A stretch of DNA of 64,000 nucleotides from Bacteroidales bacterium (GTDB lineage: Bacteria; Bacteroidota; Bacteroidia; Bacteroidales; Muribaculaceae), in the NCBI GenBank assembly GCA_910575615.1, contig CAJTEX010000008.1:1-64000 (forward strand), written 5' to 3'. The position numbers and the translations under genes are program-made. Of this stretch, positions 34,758-43,403 are shown piece by piece. The first letter of the stretch is position 1; each line of letters opens with the position of its first letter. Below the pieces are notes generated by a model. It was not told the DNA's origin. It worked only from the letters and a program-made list of their open reading frames with translations, and made no database searches.

Positions 34758-34812
34758 ATCGCTTCGCGGTGTCAGCCGGAATCTCTTCCGGTCAGGCATC
34801 GCGAAGCGATTT
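34758..34812. terminator. Hairpin between the TM2 gene and the sigma-factor operon
   Basis: ATCGCTTCGCG at 34758-34768 pairs with CGCGAAGCGAT at 34800-34810, with an inner CCGGAA/TTCCGG stem in the loop. It lies between convergent genes. Confidence 0.65.
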
Positions 34813-34830
34813 GTATGTCGGCGGGTGTTG

Positions 34831-35223
34831 TCAGGCAGGCTGTTGCCGGGTGGAGAGCTGAGAGGATGCGATTTCGTAGGTGTTGTAGGCAATGGTTGCC
34901 GATATGGCGGCGGTCGCAATCCATACGATAAGCCCGGGATCGATGGCGACAGTGGTTACTGACGGTATTGAGATTGTGAAATCGAGTCCGCCCAGCCACT
35001 TGAATATATATGGCTGCAGTATGGTCATCACGATTCCCGCCACGAATCCCGCAAGGGCGGCCCACACGATAGCGCGTTTGCTGCGGCGGTGGGTTTCGGC
35101 ATTCTGGTGTTTGACAATCTCGACAGCCTTCATGCTCCTTTCGAGCCGCGACATGAAATCGCTGTCTGACGACAGGTCGGGATTGAAATCCTTGAAAATA
35201 TCTTTGAGCTTGTCCTCTTCCAT
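34831..35223 (-). CDS. Small membrane protein downstream of the sigma factor
   Basis: This 130-residue protein has a soluble N-terminus (EEDKLKDIFKDFNPDLSSDSDFMSRLERSMKAVEIVKHQ, rich in charged residues) and two or three hydrophobic segments (AIVWAALAGFVAGIVMTIL, VTTVAIDPGLIVWIATAAISATIAY). It is the third gene after a sigma factor and a DUF6249-like protein, with short spacing. The arrangement suggests an anti-sigma or signalling partner, but no zinc-binding anti-sigma motif is visible, so this remains inference. Sequence alone does not identify a family. Confidence 0.7.
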   Translation of the reverse strand: MEEDKLKDIFKDFNPDLSSDSDFMSRLERSMKAVEIVKHQNAETHRRSKRAIVWAALAGFVAGIVMTILQPYIFKWLGGLDFTISIPSVTTVAIDPGLIVWIATAAISATIAYNTYEIASSQLSTRQQPA

Positions 35224-35237
35224 GGTTGAAGCAGTTA

Positions 35238-35720
35238 TTAGTAGGGTGAGACCAGCAGGCCGCGCAAGTGTGTGCGCCCCCGCGAGAGGTGTTGCTTTAC
35301 CGCGTCCTCTGATGACTCTGTGATGACGGCTATCTCCTTGATGGAGTAGCCCTCCATGTAATGGAGCAAGACAGAGGTGCGCTCCTTTCCGGGTAGCCGG
35401 TTGAGGGCCGCGTACAGCGCCTGGTACCTGAATGATGAGTCCGCGCTGTCGCTTCCTGAAATGGCCGTGGCCTCCTCGTAGCCGGTTGTGAACTGCTGAG
35501 ACCGCCTGTGGTTCAGGAATGTGTTGTAGGCTATGCGGTATATCCAGGCGTTGAACTTGTCGGGATTTTTGAATCCGTCACACGAGAGGTAGGCCTTTAT
35601 CAGGGTCTCCTGGGCGATGTCGTCGGCGAGCGCGGCGTCACCGCAGCAAAGGGCCACAAGAAAGCGCCTGAGCGCTTTCTGTGAACCCTTCACGTGGGAT
35701 ATGAATTGCTCGCGGTCCAT
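35238..35720 (-). CDS. ECF-type RNA polymerase sigma factor
   Basis: This 160-residue protein starts at ATG 35720 (MDREQFISHVKGSQKAL); a longer upstream frame overlaps the previous gene and is rejected. Region 2 is FLVALCCGDAALADDIAQETLIKAYLSCDGF, with NAWIYRIAYNTFLNHRRS. Region 4 is ALNRLPGKERTSVLLHYMEGYSIKEIAVITESSEDAVKQHLSRGRTHL, a standard helix-turn-helix that reads the -33 box. The start comes three bases after the stop of the DUF6249 gene. It directs RNA polymerase to a specific regulon; the signal is unknown. Confidence 0.92.
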   Translation of the reverse strand: MDREQFISHVKGSQKALRRFLVALCCGDAALADDIAQETLIKAYLSCDGFKNPDKFNAWIYRIAYNTFLNHRRSQQFTTGYEEATAISGSDSADSSFRYQALYAALNRLPGKERTSVLLHYMEGYSIKEIAVITESSEDAVKQHLSRGRTHLRGLLVSPY

Positions 35721-35722
35721 CG

Positions 35723-36139
35723 TTATTTCTCTGAGGCGGCGTTGACCTGCTTGCGGGTTACGAAGTAGACGATGAGGTAGCTGGCCCCGATCGCAAGAGG
35801 TACGCTTCCGATAAGCATCGGGAAGACGATGTTGTCGGGGTGGAACTCCTCGATGTTGGCCAATATGGAGGTGGCGAAGAATCCGAGGCCGATCAGCGAG
35901 AAGATGCATCCGCGCAGCAGGCGGAGATTGAGGATTTCGCGGGCTGTCTTGCGGGGTTTCCCGAGGGCGTCGGCGAGCCTGTCGGCATCTATGCCGTTGT
36001 TTGCCTCGATTGCCTTTATAAGCACTTCGGCGCGTTTGTTGTCGTTGTTCATCGTAGCGCGGAAAACAATCCATACGATGAGGACGGGAAGCACGACACA
36101 AATGAAGATGGGAATCAAAACGGCTATGATACTTTCCAT
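35723..36139 (-). CDS. DUF6249-like membrane protein
   Basis: This 138-residue protein has an N-terminal helix (IIAVLIPIFICVVLPVLIVWIVF), a short soluble stretch (DNKRAEVLIKAIEANNGIDADRLADAL), and two C-terminal hydrophobic segments (RGCIFSLIGLGFFATSIL, VFPMLIGSVPLAIGASYLIVYF). The layout matches DUF6249 proteins that precede ECF sigma factors in Bacteroidales. It leads a three-gene operon with the sigma factor and a small membrane protein. It may sense or sequester the sigma factor, which is inference. Confidence 0.8.
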   Translation of the reverse strand: MESIIAVLIPIFICVVLPVLIVWIVFRATMNNDNKRAEVLIKAIEANNGIDADRLADALGKPRKTAREILNLRLLRGCIFSLIGLGFFATSILANIEEFHPDNIVFPMLIGSVPLAIGASYLIVYFVTRKQVNAASEK

Positions 36140-36265
36140 AATTCTATCAAGTTAAGCGGTGTTGTTGTTATTGTTGTTTAATGTTGTTTCTGAGACATCT
36201 CGTAATAAAGACACATCCCGTGGCGGAAAGGTGACATGGCCGTGGCAATTTTTTTTGAAAAAAAT

Positions 36266-36299
36266 AGAGAGGCATGCTTTCAGTGAAAGATGCCTCTCT
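36266..36299 (-). terminator. Terminator after fabG
   Basis: On the minus strand AGAGAGGCAT pairs with ATGCCTCTCT around a 14-base loop and runs into ATTTTTTT. Confidence 0.8.
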
Positions 36300-36338
36300 G
36301 ATTCATAGTTGTTTATGTTGGTCTGTGGTGACGCGTCA

Positions 36339-37085
36339 TCACATGTTCATACCGCCGTCGACCTGGATTACCTGGCCGGTGACGTAAGATGACATGTCTG
36401 AGGCGAGGAAGGTTGCCACATCGGCGATGTCTTCCACCTTTCCGGCGCGACGCAGGGGTATCTTCATGGCCCACTCCTTGCGCACATCGTCGGGGAGGGC
36501 GGCGGTCATCGCTGTCTCGATGAATCCGGGGGCGATGGCGTTGGCGCGGATGCCGCGTGAACCCACCTCCTGGGCGATGCTCTTGGCCAGGGCGATGAGG
36601 CCGGCCTTTGACGCGGCGTAGTTGCTCTGGCCGGCGTTGCCGTGAACACCGACAACTGAGGCCATGTTGATGATGGAGCCGCTACGCTGACGGAGCATGA
36701 TGGGCAGCACGGCGTGGATGAAGTTGAAGGCGCTCTTGAGGTTGACGGCGATGACAGCGTCCCACTGGGCCTCGGTCATGCGCATCATGAGGCCGTCCTT
36801 GGTGATGCCGGCGTTGTTGACCAGGATGTCAATCGAGCCGAAATCCTTGTGTACCTCTTTTACGACCTCTTCGGTCTGGGCGAAGTCGGCGGCGTTTGAG
36901 GCGTAACCCTTCACTTTCACGCCGAGGGCGGCGATTTCCTCCTCGGTCTTCTTGCCGTTCTCGTCGATCACGAGGTCGGTGAATGCTATGTTGGCTCCTT
37001 CTTTGGCAAAGCGGACGGCGATTTCCTTGCCGATTCCGCGGGCTGCGCCGGTGATGAGCGCGGTTTTTCCTTCGAGTAATTTCAT
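36339..37085 (-). CDS. fabG: 3-oxoacyl-[acyl-carrier-protein] reductase
   Basis: This 248-residue short-chain dehydrogenase carries out the NADPH-dependent keto reduction of fatty-acid elongation. It has the Rossmann motif ALITGAARGIGKEIAVRFA (TGxxxGIG), LVNNAGITKDGL (NNAG), the Ser-Tyr-Lys triad in INMASVVGVHGNAGQSNYAASKAGLIAL, and an IETxMT loop. ATG 37085 (MKLLEGKTAL) is chosen; an upstream in-frame start adds 21 residues that do not fit the family. A TetR regulator lies directly upstream in the same direction. Confidence 0.95.
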   Translation of the reverse strand: MKLLEGKTALITGAARGIGKEIAVRFAKEGANIAFTDLVIDENGKKTEEEIAALGVKVKGYASNAADFAQTEEVVKEVHKDFGSIDILVNNAGITKDGLMMRMTEAQWDAVIAVNLKSAFNFIHAVLPIMLRQRSGSIINMASVVGVHGNAGQSNYAASKAGLIALAKSIAQEVGSRGIRANAIAPGFIETAMTAALPDDVRKEWAMKIPLRRAGKVEDIADVATFLASDMSSYVTGQVIQVDGGMNM

Positions 37086-37144
37086 GATGGTGATATATGA
37101 AAGTTTATCGTTTGGTTGTGCGGTGGTGGGTTGGCGTGGCAACC

Positions 37145-37750
37145 TCAAGTGGTGGTTACGCGGGGCGCGATGCCGGCGATGACGAAGTCGATGATGTCGC
37201 GCCGCGCCTGCTCGAGGTCGGTATTGGCATCTTCAAGGTTGAGTGGCAGCCCCGGAGCGTCGGCTCCTTTCATCAGGGTTATTATCATCGCGAGCGCCCG
37301 GTCGGCCTGCGGGGCCGAGAACTCTCCGAGGCGTTTCCCCTCCTCGAGGATTTCGGTCAGGATCTCAATCTCCTTCCTGGCCGCCAGGCGGCGGGTCTTC
37401 TCGGCGCGGGTGACATCGAGGCGCATCAGCAGCGGGACGGTGTCCTGTCGTTCGCGACGCCCTGTGGGGCATATCAGTATCTGGAACCGGGCCTCCATGA
37501 ACTGCCGCAGCTTGCGGGTGCATGATTCCTCCGACTCAAGAATCTGCCGCTGCCGGCTGACAATCTGCTCGCTTTCGCGCTCGATCACCGCCTGGTGTAT
37601 CTCGCGCTTGTTCTTGAAATAAGTGTAGATTGTGCGGCGCCCCTTCTCCGACGCGTTGGCGATGTCGAGCATGGTGGTGTTCTCCACACCCTTGTGGGCG
37701 AAGAGCTGACGGGCAACTTCGATAAGTTTGTCGCGGGTTTTGAGTGCCAT
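37145..37750 (-). CDS. TetR/AcrR-family transcriptional regulator
   Basis: This 201-residue protein begins at MALKTRDKLIEVARQLFAHKGVENTTMLDIANASEKGRRTIYTYFKNKREI, the TetR helix-turn-helix. The ligand-binding C-terminal half (MEARFQILICPTGRRERQDTVPLLMRLDVTRAEKTRRLAARKEI...) is helical and specific to this protein. ATG 37750 is preferred because the helix-turn-helix then starts near residue 8; an upstream start adds 13 polar residues. It reads into fabG after about 60 bases and may control that gene. The effector is unknown. Confidence 0.9.
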   Translation of the reverse strand: MALKTRDKLIEVARQLFAHKGVENTTMLDIANASEKGRRTIYTYFKNKREIHQAVIERESEQIVSRQRQILESEESCTRKLRQFMEARFQILICPTGRRERQDTVPLLMRLDVTRAEKTRRLAARKEIEILTEILEEGKRLGEFSAPQADRALAMIITLMKGADAPGLPLNLEDANTDLEQARRDIIDFVIAGIAPRVTTT

Positions 37751-37919
37751 GCGGTCGGGGCCTTGACGGCCGGTGTTGGGGGTTGACAATTACTGGAGAG
37801 AGCTTGCGGCAGAGAGGCTGATTCAATCGGCGAAGTTACGAAAAAAATGGGAGAAAAAGCTGGTTGCGTGCGAAAAAACGTTGAATTTGGCATCGGTTAA
37901 GGTGTTTTGGCCTTAAAAG

Positions 37920-37951
37920 TTTGTGTAAAGATGGATTGTTTAGTAAATTCG
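37920..37951 (+). promoter_or_regulatory. Promoter of the PBP4-type carboxypeptidase operon
   Basis: TTTG at 37920-37923, 20 bases, TAAATTCG at 37944-37951, one base off the TAnnTTTG consensus. The start codon lies 9 bases further. Confidence 0.5.
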
Positions 37952-37960
37952 TAGGCAGAA

Positions 37961-39196
37961 ATGAAGACAAAAGACAACAACACATCATACCGAGGGAAAA
38001 GGCTTGAATGCCTGTGTCGGGCGTTTTTCGCCTTGATTATGCTTGCCGCCGTGTTGCCGGTGGCTGCCGAGTCTGTGATATCGTTCTCGCGCGACCGGGC
38101 CTCATCGGTGGCTGTGATTGTCCGCGACCTCGCCACGGGCCGCGATGTCGTCAGCCAGAATCCCCACAAGGCCATGTTGCCTGCCAGCACGATGAAATGC
38201 CTGACCGCCGCGGCCGCCATTGAGGCCGGGCTCGACACGGCCCGCTTCGAGACCAGGGTCTACACCCGTGGCAAGATTGAAGACGGAGTGTTGCTCGGAG
38301 ACCTCGTGATAGAGGGAGCCGGCGACCCTACGATAGAGAGCGCGCAGTTTCAAGGCAATCCCTCATTCATCGGCGAGATTCTCAGGGCCGTGAAAGGAAT
38401 GGGGATAAAATCAATCGAGGGGGAAATCCAGGTTGATGCCTCCACCTTTCCTGACAACGGCCCTTGCGACCGATGGGAGCTGTCGGATGTCAGATACGAG
38501 TATGGCGCAGGACTGTACGCCCTCAATTACCGCGACAACAAGATGGGCGACAAGGCAATGGAGGAACCTGCCGAGGCTTTCGGCGAAACGCTCGAGAACC
38601 GGCTGGCAGCCGAGGGAATAGCCGTCTGCTGGCAGACGGTAGACACCGAGGGGGAGCCGATGACCGAGATTCTGGTCCATCGCTCGCCGCGCGGCGCCGA
38701 GATTCTTGGCAATCTAATGAGCCGGTCAGACAACCTTTTCGCCGAAGGAATGTTAAGACTGTTGACACCCGGCCTGCCTCGGTCGGCAGCCATCGCCCGC
38801 GAGCGCAGGCTGCTTTCGTCGCGCGGGCTGGATTTCGACATTACTGACATCCATGACGGCTCGGGGCTTTCGCGCAACAACCGTGTGACCGCCCGCGTCA
38901 TGGCCGACCTGCTTGAGAAAATGGCCCACAGGAGTGGCGGGGCGGTCTCATATGTCTCGCTTTTCCCCCTTGTCGGTAAGGAGGGCACAGTGAAGTCGCT
39001 CCTGAAAGGCTCCCCGCTTCAAGGACGGCTCGCCCTGAAGAGCGGCAGTATGAATGGTGTGCATTGTTACGCCGGATACAAGCTCGACAATGATGGCAAT
39101 CCCACCCACGCCGTGGTGATTCTCGTCAATGATTTCTTCTGCAAGAGGGCAGAGGTGCGTGACGCGATAGCCCGTTTCCTACGACAGCAATTCTGA
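37961..39196 (+). CDS. dacB: D-alanyl-D-alanine carboxypeptidase/endopeptidase, PBP4 type
   Basis: This 411-residue periplasmic enzyme trims peptidoglycan stem peptides. An N-terminal helix (AFFALIMLAAVLPVAAES) acts as signal. The serine centre is SxxK at about 76-79 (LPASTMKCLTAAAA). The SxN element is in NLMSRSDNLFAEGM, and KSG is in GRLALKSGSMNGV. The class C PBP (DacB) pattern FLGDLVIEGAGDPTI-like (LLGDLVIEGAGDPTIES) is visible. It leads an operon with an acidic protein, RsmI and a lipoprotein. Confidence 0.92.
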   Translation: MKTKDNNTSYRGKRLECLCRAFFALIMLAAVLPVAAESVISFSRDRASSVAVIVRDLATGRDVVSQNPHKAMLPASTMKCLTAAAAIEAGLDTARFETRVYTRGKIEDGVLLGDLVIEGAGDPTIESAQFQGNPSFIGEILRAVKGMGIKSIEGEIQVDASTFPDNGPCDRWELSDVRYEYGAGLYALNYRDNKMGDKAMEEPAEAFGETLENRLAAEGIAVCWQTVDTEGEPMTEILVHRSPRGAEILGNLMSRSDNLFAEGMLRLLTPGLPRSAAIARERRLLSSRGLDFDITDIHDGSGLSRNNRVTARVMADLLEKMAHRSGGAVSYVSLFPLVGKEGTVKSLLKGSPLQGRLALKSGSMNGVHCYAGYKLDNDGNPTHAVVILVNDFFCKRAEVRDAIARFLRQQF

Positions 39197-39218
39197 CTCC
39201 ATTAGATCACATCCACAT

Positions 39219-40046
39219 ATGAATCCAGTAATAGACCAAATGCTCGCCCTGACGGCGGATATCGCTGAAGAACTGCTCCTTATAAAGGATGCGGAACGTG
39301 ACACCCTGCCCGACGGCCTGAAACTCAAGATAATTTCGTTGGCCGAACTGGCCGCCACAGTAGATGCGCCCGAATCAGCCTATACGTCTGACGAGGGTGA
39401 AACATCCGTGCCACCTGCGGTCGACATCGTTACCCCTGAGGCGGAGATGGCAGAGGCCCTGGAGGAGCCATGCCGGCATGAAGCCACGCAGCCCCAGCCT
39501 GCTGAAGAGGAAGCCGAAAGCGCGGAATTCGAGGAGGAGGCTGACGCATGCCCGATGGAAGAGGAGGTGCTGCCCGCCAAAGAAGAGGCTGTTGATGTCG
39601 GTGACGGAATCGATGAGGAGGAGAGTCTTGAACCTGAGCCTGCAGCCGATGTCGACGATGACGAGGTGAGCGAGGTATCGGGAGATGAAAACTCCGATGA
39701 TTCCGGGAATTTGGCAGACGATGCCGCCTGTGACGGACAGGCCGGGGGGCAGGATGAGGCCGTGGCCGAAGAGGCTGTGGAGCCTGAAATGCCGGAGCAA
39801 CCGGAGCAATACCGCCGGCATGTCACCCCCGACGACCTATACCGCGCTTTCTCCATAAACGACGCATTTTTCTTCCGTCGTGAGATTTTCGGCGGCTCAA
39901 AACCCCAGATGATGGAGGCATTGGTCAGGATTTCGATGTTGCCCGACAAAAAGGCCTTGCAGGAATACCTCGTGGAGCGTCTTGCCCTTGACCTCGACGA
40001 GACCCCCGGCAAGGAGTTTTATCAATCATTGGCCGCGTTGCTGTAA
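39219..40046 (+). CDS. Acidic disordered protein with C-terminal Bacteroidales domain
   Basis: This 275-residue protein has a short helical front (QMLALTADIAEELLLIKDAERD), then about 140 residues dominated by Glu and Asp (EEEAESAEFEEEADACPMEEE and similar). It ends in a conserved domain (VTPDDLYRAFSINDAFFFRREIFGG, EALVRISMLPDKKALQEYL). The last domain recurs in Bacteroidales proteins of unknown function. There is no signal peptide, so it is cytosolic. It sits 22 bases after dacB and 14 bases before rsmI. Confidence 0.8.
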   Translation: MNPVIDQMLALTADIAEELLLIKDAERDTLPDGLKLKIISLAELAATVDAPESAYTSDEGETSVPPAVDIVTPEAEMAEALEEPCRHEATQPQPAEEEAESAEFEEEADACPMEEEVLPAKEEAVDVGDGIDEEESLEPEPAADVDDDEVSEVSGDENSDDSGNLADDAACDGQAGGQDEAVAEEAVEPEMPEQPEQYRRHVTPDDLYRAFSINDAFFFRREIFGGSKPQMMEALVRISMLPDKKALQEYLVERLALDLDETPGKEFYQSLAALL

Positions 40047-40060
40047 GAAAAGTTTCTGTT

Positions 40061-40816
40061 ATGAGTGAGAAAATCAAAGGCGCAGGCAAACTGTTTGTGG
40101 TGCCTACCCCGGTGGGAAACCTTGGCGACATGGCTCCCCGGGCAGTGGAGACGCTGCGTGAAGCCAACCTGATACTGGCCGAGGACACCCGCACCTCGGC
40201 TGTGATTACCCGCCACTTCGACATACAGACCCCGCTCGCATCGCATCACAAGTTCAATGAACATGACACCGTGAAGCCGCTTGTCGACCGCATGCTTGGC
40301 GGTGAGGTGATGGCCCTGGTGTCGGATGCCGGCACCCCCGCCATCTCCGACCCCGGTTTCATGCTTGTCAGGGAATGCCGCCAGGCAGGGGTCGAGGTTG
40401 AGACCTTGCCGGGGCCTACCGCGTTTGTGCCCGCGCTGGTCAACTCCGGGCTGCCCTGTGAGAGATTCTGTTTCGAAGGGTTTCTCCCTCCCAAGAAGGG
40501 GAGGGCCACCCGCCTGGCCCAGTTGGCGGCCGATGAGCGCACGTTTATTATATATGAGTCGCCGTTGCGCCTGGTCAAGACCCTGCGCGAGCTGGCCGAG
40601 GTGTGTGGTGCAGACCGCGACGCCTCCGTGTCGCGCGAAATCTCAAAGCTCCATAACACCACCCATAACGCTACCCTCGGCGAACTTGCAGATTATTTTT
40701 CCAAGAACAATCCGAGGGGGGAGATTGTTATAGTGGTGTCGGGCAACCGGACAAGCCGCGAGGAACGCAAGGTCCACCGCAACAAGTACCGTCCTGACAC
40801 CTCCGACGGCGAATGA
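40061..40816 (+). CDS. rsmI: 16S rRNA 2'-O-ribose methyltransferase RsmI
   Basis: This 251-residue enzyme methylates C1402 of 16S rRNA using SAM. It shows KLFVVPTPVGNLGDMAPRAVETLREANLILAEDTRTS, MALVSDAGTPAISDPGFMLVRECRQAG, LPGPTAFVPALVNSGLPCERFCFEGFLP and FIIYESPLRLVKTLRELAEV. All are typical of the SAM-dependent TP-methylase fold of RsmI. It lacks most of the C-terminal extension, normal for the shorter forms. Part of the dacB operon. Confidence 0.94.
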   Translation: MSEKIKGAGKLFVVPTPVGNLGDMAPRAVETLREANLILAEDTRTSAVITRHFDIQTPLASHHKFNEHDTVKPLVDRMLGGEVMALVSDAGTPAISDPGFMLVRECRQAGVEVETLPGPTAFVPALVNSGLPCERFCFEGFLPPKKGRATRLAQLAADERTFIIYESPLRLVKTLRELAEVCGADRDASVSREISKLHNTTHNATLGELADYFSKNNPRGEIVIVVSGNRTSREERKVHRNKYRPDTSDGE

Positions 40817-40872
40817 CACGCCGCGCAGTGTTTACAATTAAGAAAATTAATCCACGTTTTAACTGTTCGATT

Positions 40873-41754
40873 ATGAAAATCATGAAATTAGGCTTTGTGG
40901 CCGTTGCGGCCCTGGCTATGCTGGCAGCTTGCCAGAACAAGGATGGAAACCAGGCCGGACGCCCGACCGCTTCTGATTCTCTTCATGTGGCCCTGGCTAA
41001 CCAGGATTCTCTTCTTGTGATTCTTAACGACATCACCGAGGGTATGAACCAGATCAAGCAGATGGAGAACATCCTCAGTTCGGGGGGAGTCGGCGCTGAG
41101 ACCCCCGACAAGCGCCGTCAGATACGAGAGGATATGGAACATATCCAGGCCGCCCTGGAGCAACGCCGCCAGCGCCTGGAGCAGCTTGAGCAGCAGCTCG
41201 CCGCCAGCAACCAGAACAATGCGACCCTACAGCGTGCCGTCGCCAACCTCAAGGCCCAGATTGCCGACCAGGAGAAGACCATAGAGGGGCTGCGCACACA
41301 GCTCGCCGACGCAAACATACAGATTGAAGGTCTCAACCGCTCAGTAGACCAGCTCGGCCAGCAGAAAGACTCTCTCACCACAGTGGTCGAGGCAGAGTCG
41401 ACCGCCCGCCAGGATGCCGAGCGCAGGGCCGTCGAGCTTAACAACGAGATGAACCTCTGCTACTACGCCATCGGCACAGGCAAGGAGCTCAAAGACCACA
41501 ACCTGATGGAGTCGGGCTTCCTCCGCAAGACCAAAATCATGCCTGAGAATTTCGACCAGAGCTATTTCACCACCGGCGACAAGCGCTCGCTGCGCACCAT
41601 CAACCTCGGCTCAAAGAAAGCGAAGGTGATGACCAACCAGCCATCTGACTCATATGAAATCGTCGAGGGGGCAAACGGGATGAAGATTCTCAAAATCACC
41701 AACCCCACACGCTTCTGGAACCAGTCGAATTTCCTGATTGTGAAAACAGATTGA
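40873..41754 (+). CDS. Coiled-coil lipoprotein
   Basis: This 293-residue protein starts at ATG 40873 with a lipoprotein signal (KLGFVAVAALAMLAAC, Cys20). Residues 80-190 form a long coiled coil with heptads of Leu, Ile and Gln (LEQRRQRLEQLEQQLAASNQNNATLQRAVANLKAQI). The C-terminal region (LNNEMNLCYYAIGTGKELKDHNLMESGFLRKTKIM) is a compact domain seen in Bacteroidetes envelope proteins. It is likely a periplasmic or outer-membrane spacer or scaffold. The 60-residue spacing from rsmI and the hairpin after it suggest it closes the operon. Confidence 0.82.
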   Translation: MKIMKLGFVAVAALAMLAACQNKDGNQAGRPTASDSLHVALANQDSLLVILNDITEGMNQIKQMENILSSGGVGAETPDKRRQIREDMEHIQAALEQRRQRLEQLEQQLAASNQNNATLQRAVANLKAQIADQEKTIEGLRTQLADANIQIEGLNRSVDQLGQQKDSLTTVVEAESTARQDAERRAVELNNEMNLCYYAIGTGKELKDHNLMESGFLRKTKIMPENFDQSYFTTGDKRSLRTINLGSKKAKVMTNQPSDSYEIVEGANGMKILKITNPTRFWNQSNFLIVKTD

Positions 41755-41780
41755 GAAATACATACAATATGATATAAATG

Positions 41781-41812
41781 ATGACAGCCACCCGGCCCGG
41801 TGGCTGTCATTA
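41781..41812 (+). terminator. Terminator after the coiled-coil lipoprotein
   Basis: ATGACAGCCACC pairs perfectly with GGTGGCTGTCAT around a short loop and runs into TATTTATT. The remaining spacer to 42059 contains a promoter and no gene. Confidence 0.85.
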
Positions 41813-41929
41813 TTTATTATGGACGCCTTGCGGCCAATGCAAAATATTGCAATATGCTGGGCGGCCTTGGCGAAATGCCGTCAAATGATGGGAAATGATG
41901 GCAGATTGCGAAATATTCCCTGAAGAGGC

Positions 41930-41960
41930 TTGGATATATCAAAAACTTAATGTATATTTG
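41930..41960 (+). promoter_or_regulatory. Promoter of the exported CxxC operon
   Basis: TTG at 41930-41932, a 20-base spacer and TATATTTG at 41953-41960 match the consensus, leaving a leader of about 95 bases. Confidence 0.65.
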
Positions 41961-42059
41961 CGGCGTGAACCACACAATCTCATTTGTCACCGCCCTCTTT
42001 AACTGAAATAGTCGGGGATAGTCTTATCCCTTTTTTATAATCTTAATTCATCTGCTGAT

Positions 42060-43391
42060 ATGAGGAAATTTTTACCTGGCGCCACATTACTTGGTCTCAT
42101 GGCCCTGTCTGCTCCTTTGTCTATCGCCTCAGTTGACATGTCAATGATTGCTTTCGGCACCACTTACGCCGAGCCCGGTCAGGAGTACCAATTCTACAAC
42201 CTGGTCACCAACAAGGGCACAGAGGAAATCACCTCCCTCACATACACCCAGACTATGGAGGGTTATGAAGACCGCAGCTTCACAGTAGAGTTTTCTCCCA
42301 TCGAAGCAGGGGCAAAACGATACGTGGCCCTCACTGCAGTCGCGCCTGACGAACTCGATGTCACCGTGTCTGCCAAGCTGCAGGTGACGGCTATCAACGG
42401 GGAGACAGTAAACAAAAACGCCGTGTCGGGCAAAATATCCACTTTGCCCTTCGTGCCGGTTCACCGCCCGCTGATAGAGGACTATACCGGCACATGGTGT
42501 CAGTTCTGTCCCAGAGGCTATGTGGCGATTGAAGGTGTTCATCGCGATTATCCAGACCAAGTGTTATGCATCGCGTATCACAATAGCGACCCTATGGCCG
42601 TTTCGACCTACGCCGATCCCCAGACTATCGGGAGATGGCCGACATTGAAAATGAACAGAGCCTCGACCGACGCGTCGGCTTCGTCGGTGGGAATCAATGC
42701 CATCCGCACCTATAACTCAGTGGCAACCGCATCTGTGACATTGGATGCCTGCGAATGGCTCGATGCCGATCACAGCGAGGCATACGCCAAAGCCACTGTG
42801 GAATTCGCCAATCTTGTCTCAAACGGGGAGTGCAAAATCGAGTTCGTGCTGATTCAGGACGGCCTCACCGGAGAGACTGCTTCCTGGAAACAGGAAAACA
42901 ACTTCTCCGGGCGGAGTGCAGAGTGGACAGACCCTCTGTGGGATACATTCACAAAAGGAGCCTCCAAGGTGGCTGGCCTGGAATTCAATGATGTGTGTAT
43001 GGCCAACACCCTGAAAACCGGAAGCGGCTTCACTGCGTCAATCCCCGAGACCACAGGCCGCACCCCGATTTCGTTTGAGTACACGTTCAGCAACGTCAAT
43101 AAAATCAAGGAATACGGCAGCGCGTCGCGATACCTGCTGCAAAACCCTGACAAGTGTCGCATAGCTGCAATCCTGTCCAACAGGTCGTCAAAGGCTGTGA
43201 TCAATTGCGACTGGGCACCTATCGCAGAGGCTTCCGGTGTGACTGATGTGAATGCCGACTCAATCGACGACGCGTCTGCTGAAAAAGAATATTTCACCAT
43301 CGAAGGCATAAAGGTGTCTTCCGACAACCTCACGCCGGGCCTTTACATACTGCGTCAGGGCAAGAAGGCCTCCAAAGTCGTAATCCGCTAA
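42060..43391 (+). CDS. Secreted Omp28-like protein with CxxC motif and type IX tail
   Basis: This 443-residue protein has a signal peptide (LGLMALSAPLSIAS). It carries a beta domain (residues 25-130), then a thioredoxin-like/Omp28 segment starting RPLIEDYTGTWCQFCPRGYVAIEGV with CQFC. It ends with a type IX sorting tail (EYFTIEGIKVSSDNLTPGLYILRQGKKASKVVIR). It is likely exported by the type IX system and held at the surface. The redox motif suggests disulphide chemistry outside the cell. It is the first gene of the operon at 42-47 kb. Confidence 0.82.
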   Translation: MRKFLPGATLLGLMALSAPLSIASVDMSMIAFGTTYAEPGQEYQFYNLVTNKGTEEITSLTYTQTMEGYEDRSFTVEFSPIEAGAKRYVALTAVAPDELDVTVSAKLQVTAINGETVNKNAVSGKISTLPFVPVHRPLIEDYTGTWCQFCPRGYVAIEGVHRDYPDQVLCIAYHNSDPMAVSTYADPQTIGRWPTLKMNRASTDASASSVGINAIRTYNSVATASVTLDACEWLDADHSEAYAKATVEFANLVSNGECKIEFVLIQDGLTGETASWKQENNFSGRSAEWTDPLWDTFTKGASKVAGLEFNDVCMANTLKTGSGFTASIPETTGRTPISFEYTFSNVNKIKEYGSASRYLLQNPDKCRIAAILSNRSSKAVINCDWAPIAEASGVTDVNADSIDDASAEKEYFTIEGIKVSSDNLTPGLYILRQGKKASKVVIR

Positions 43392-43403
43392 CAAGAATAC
43401 CAT

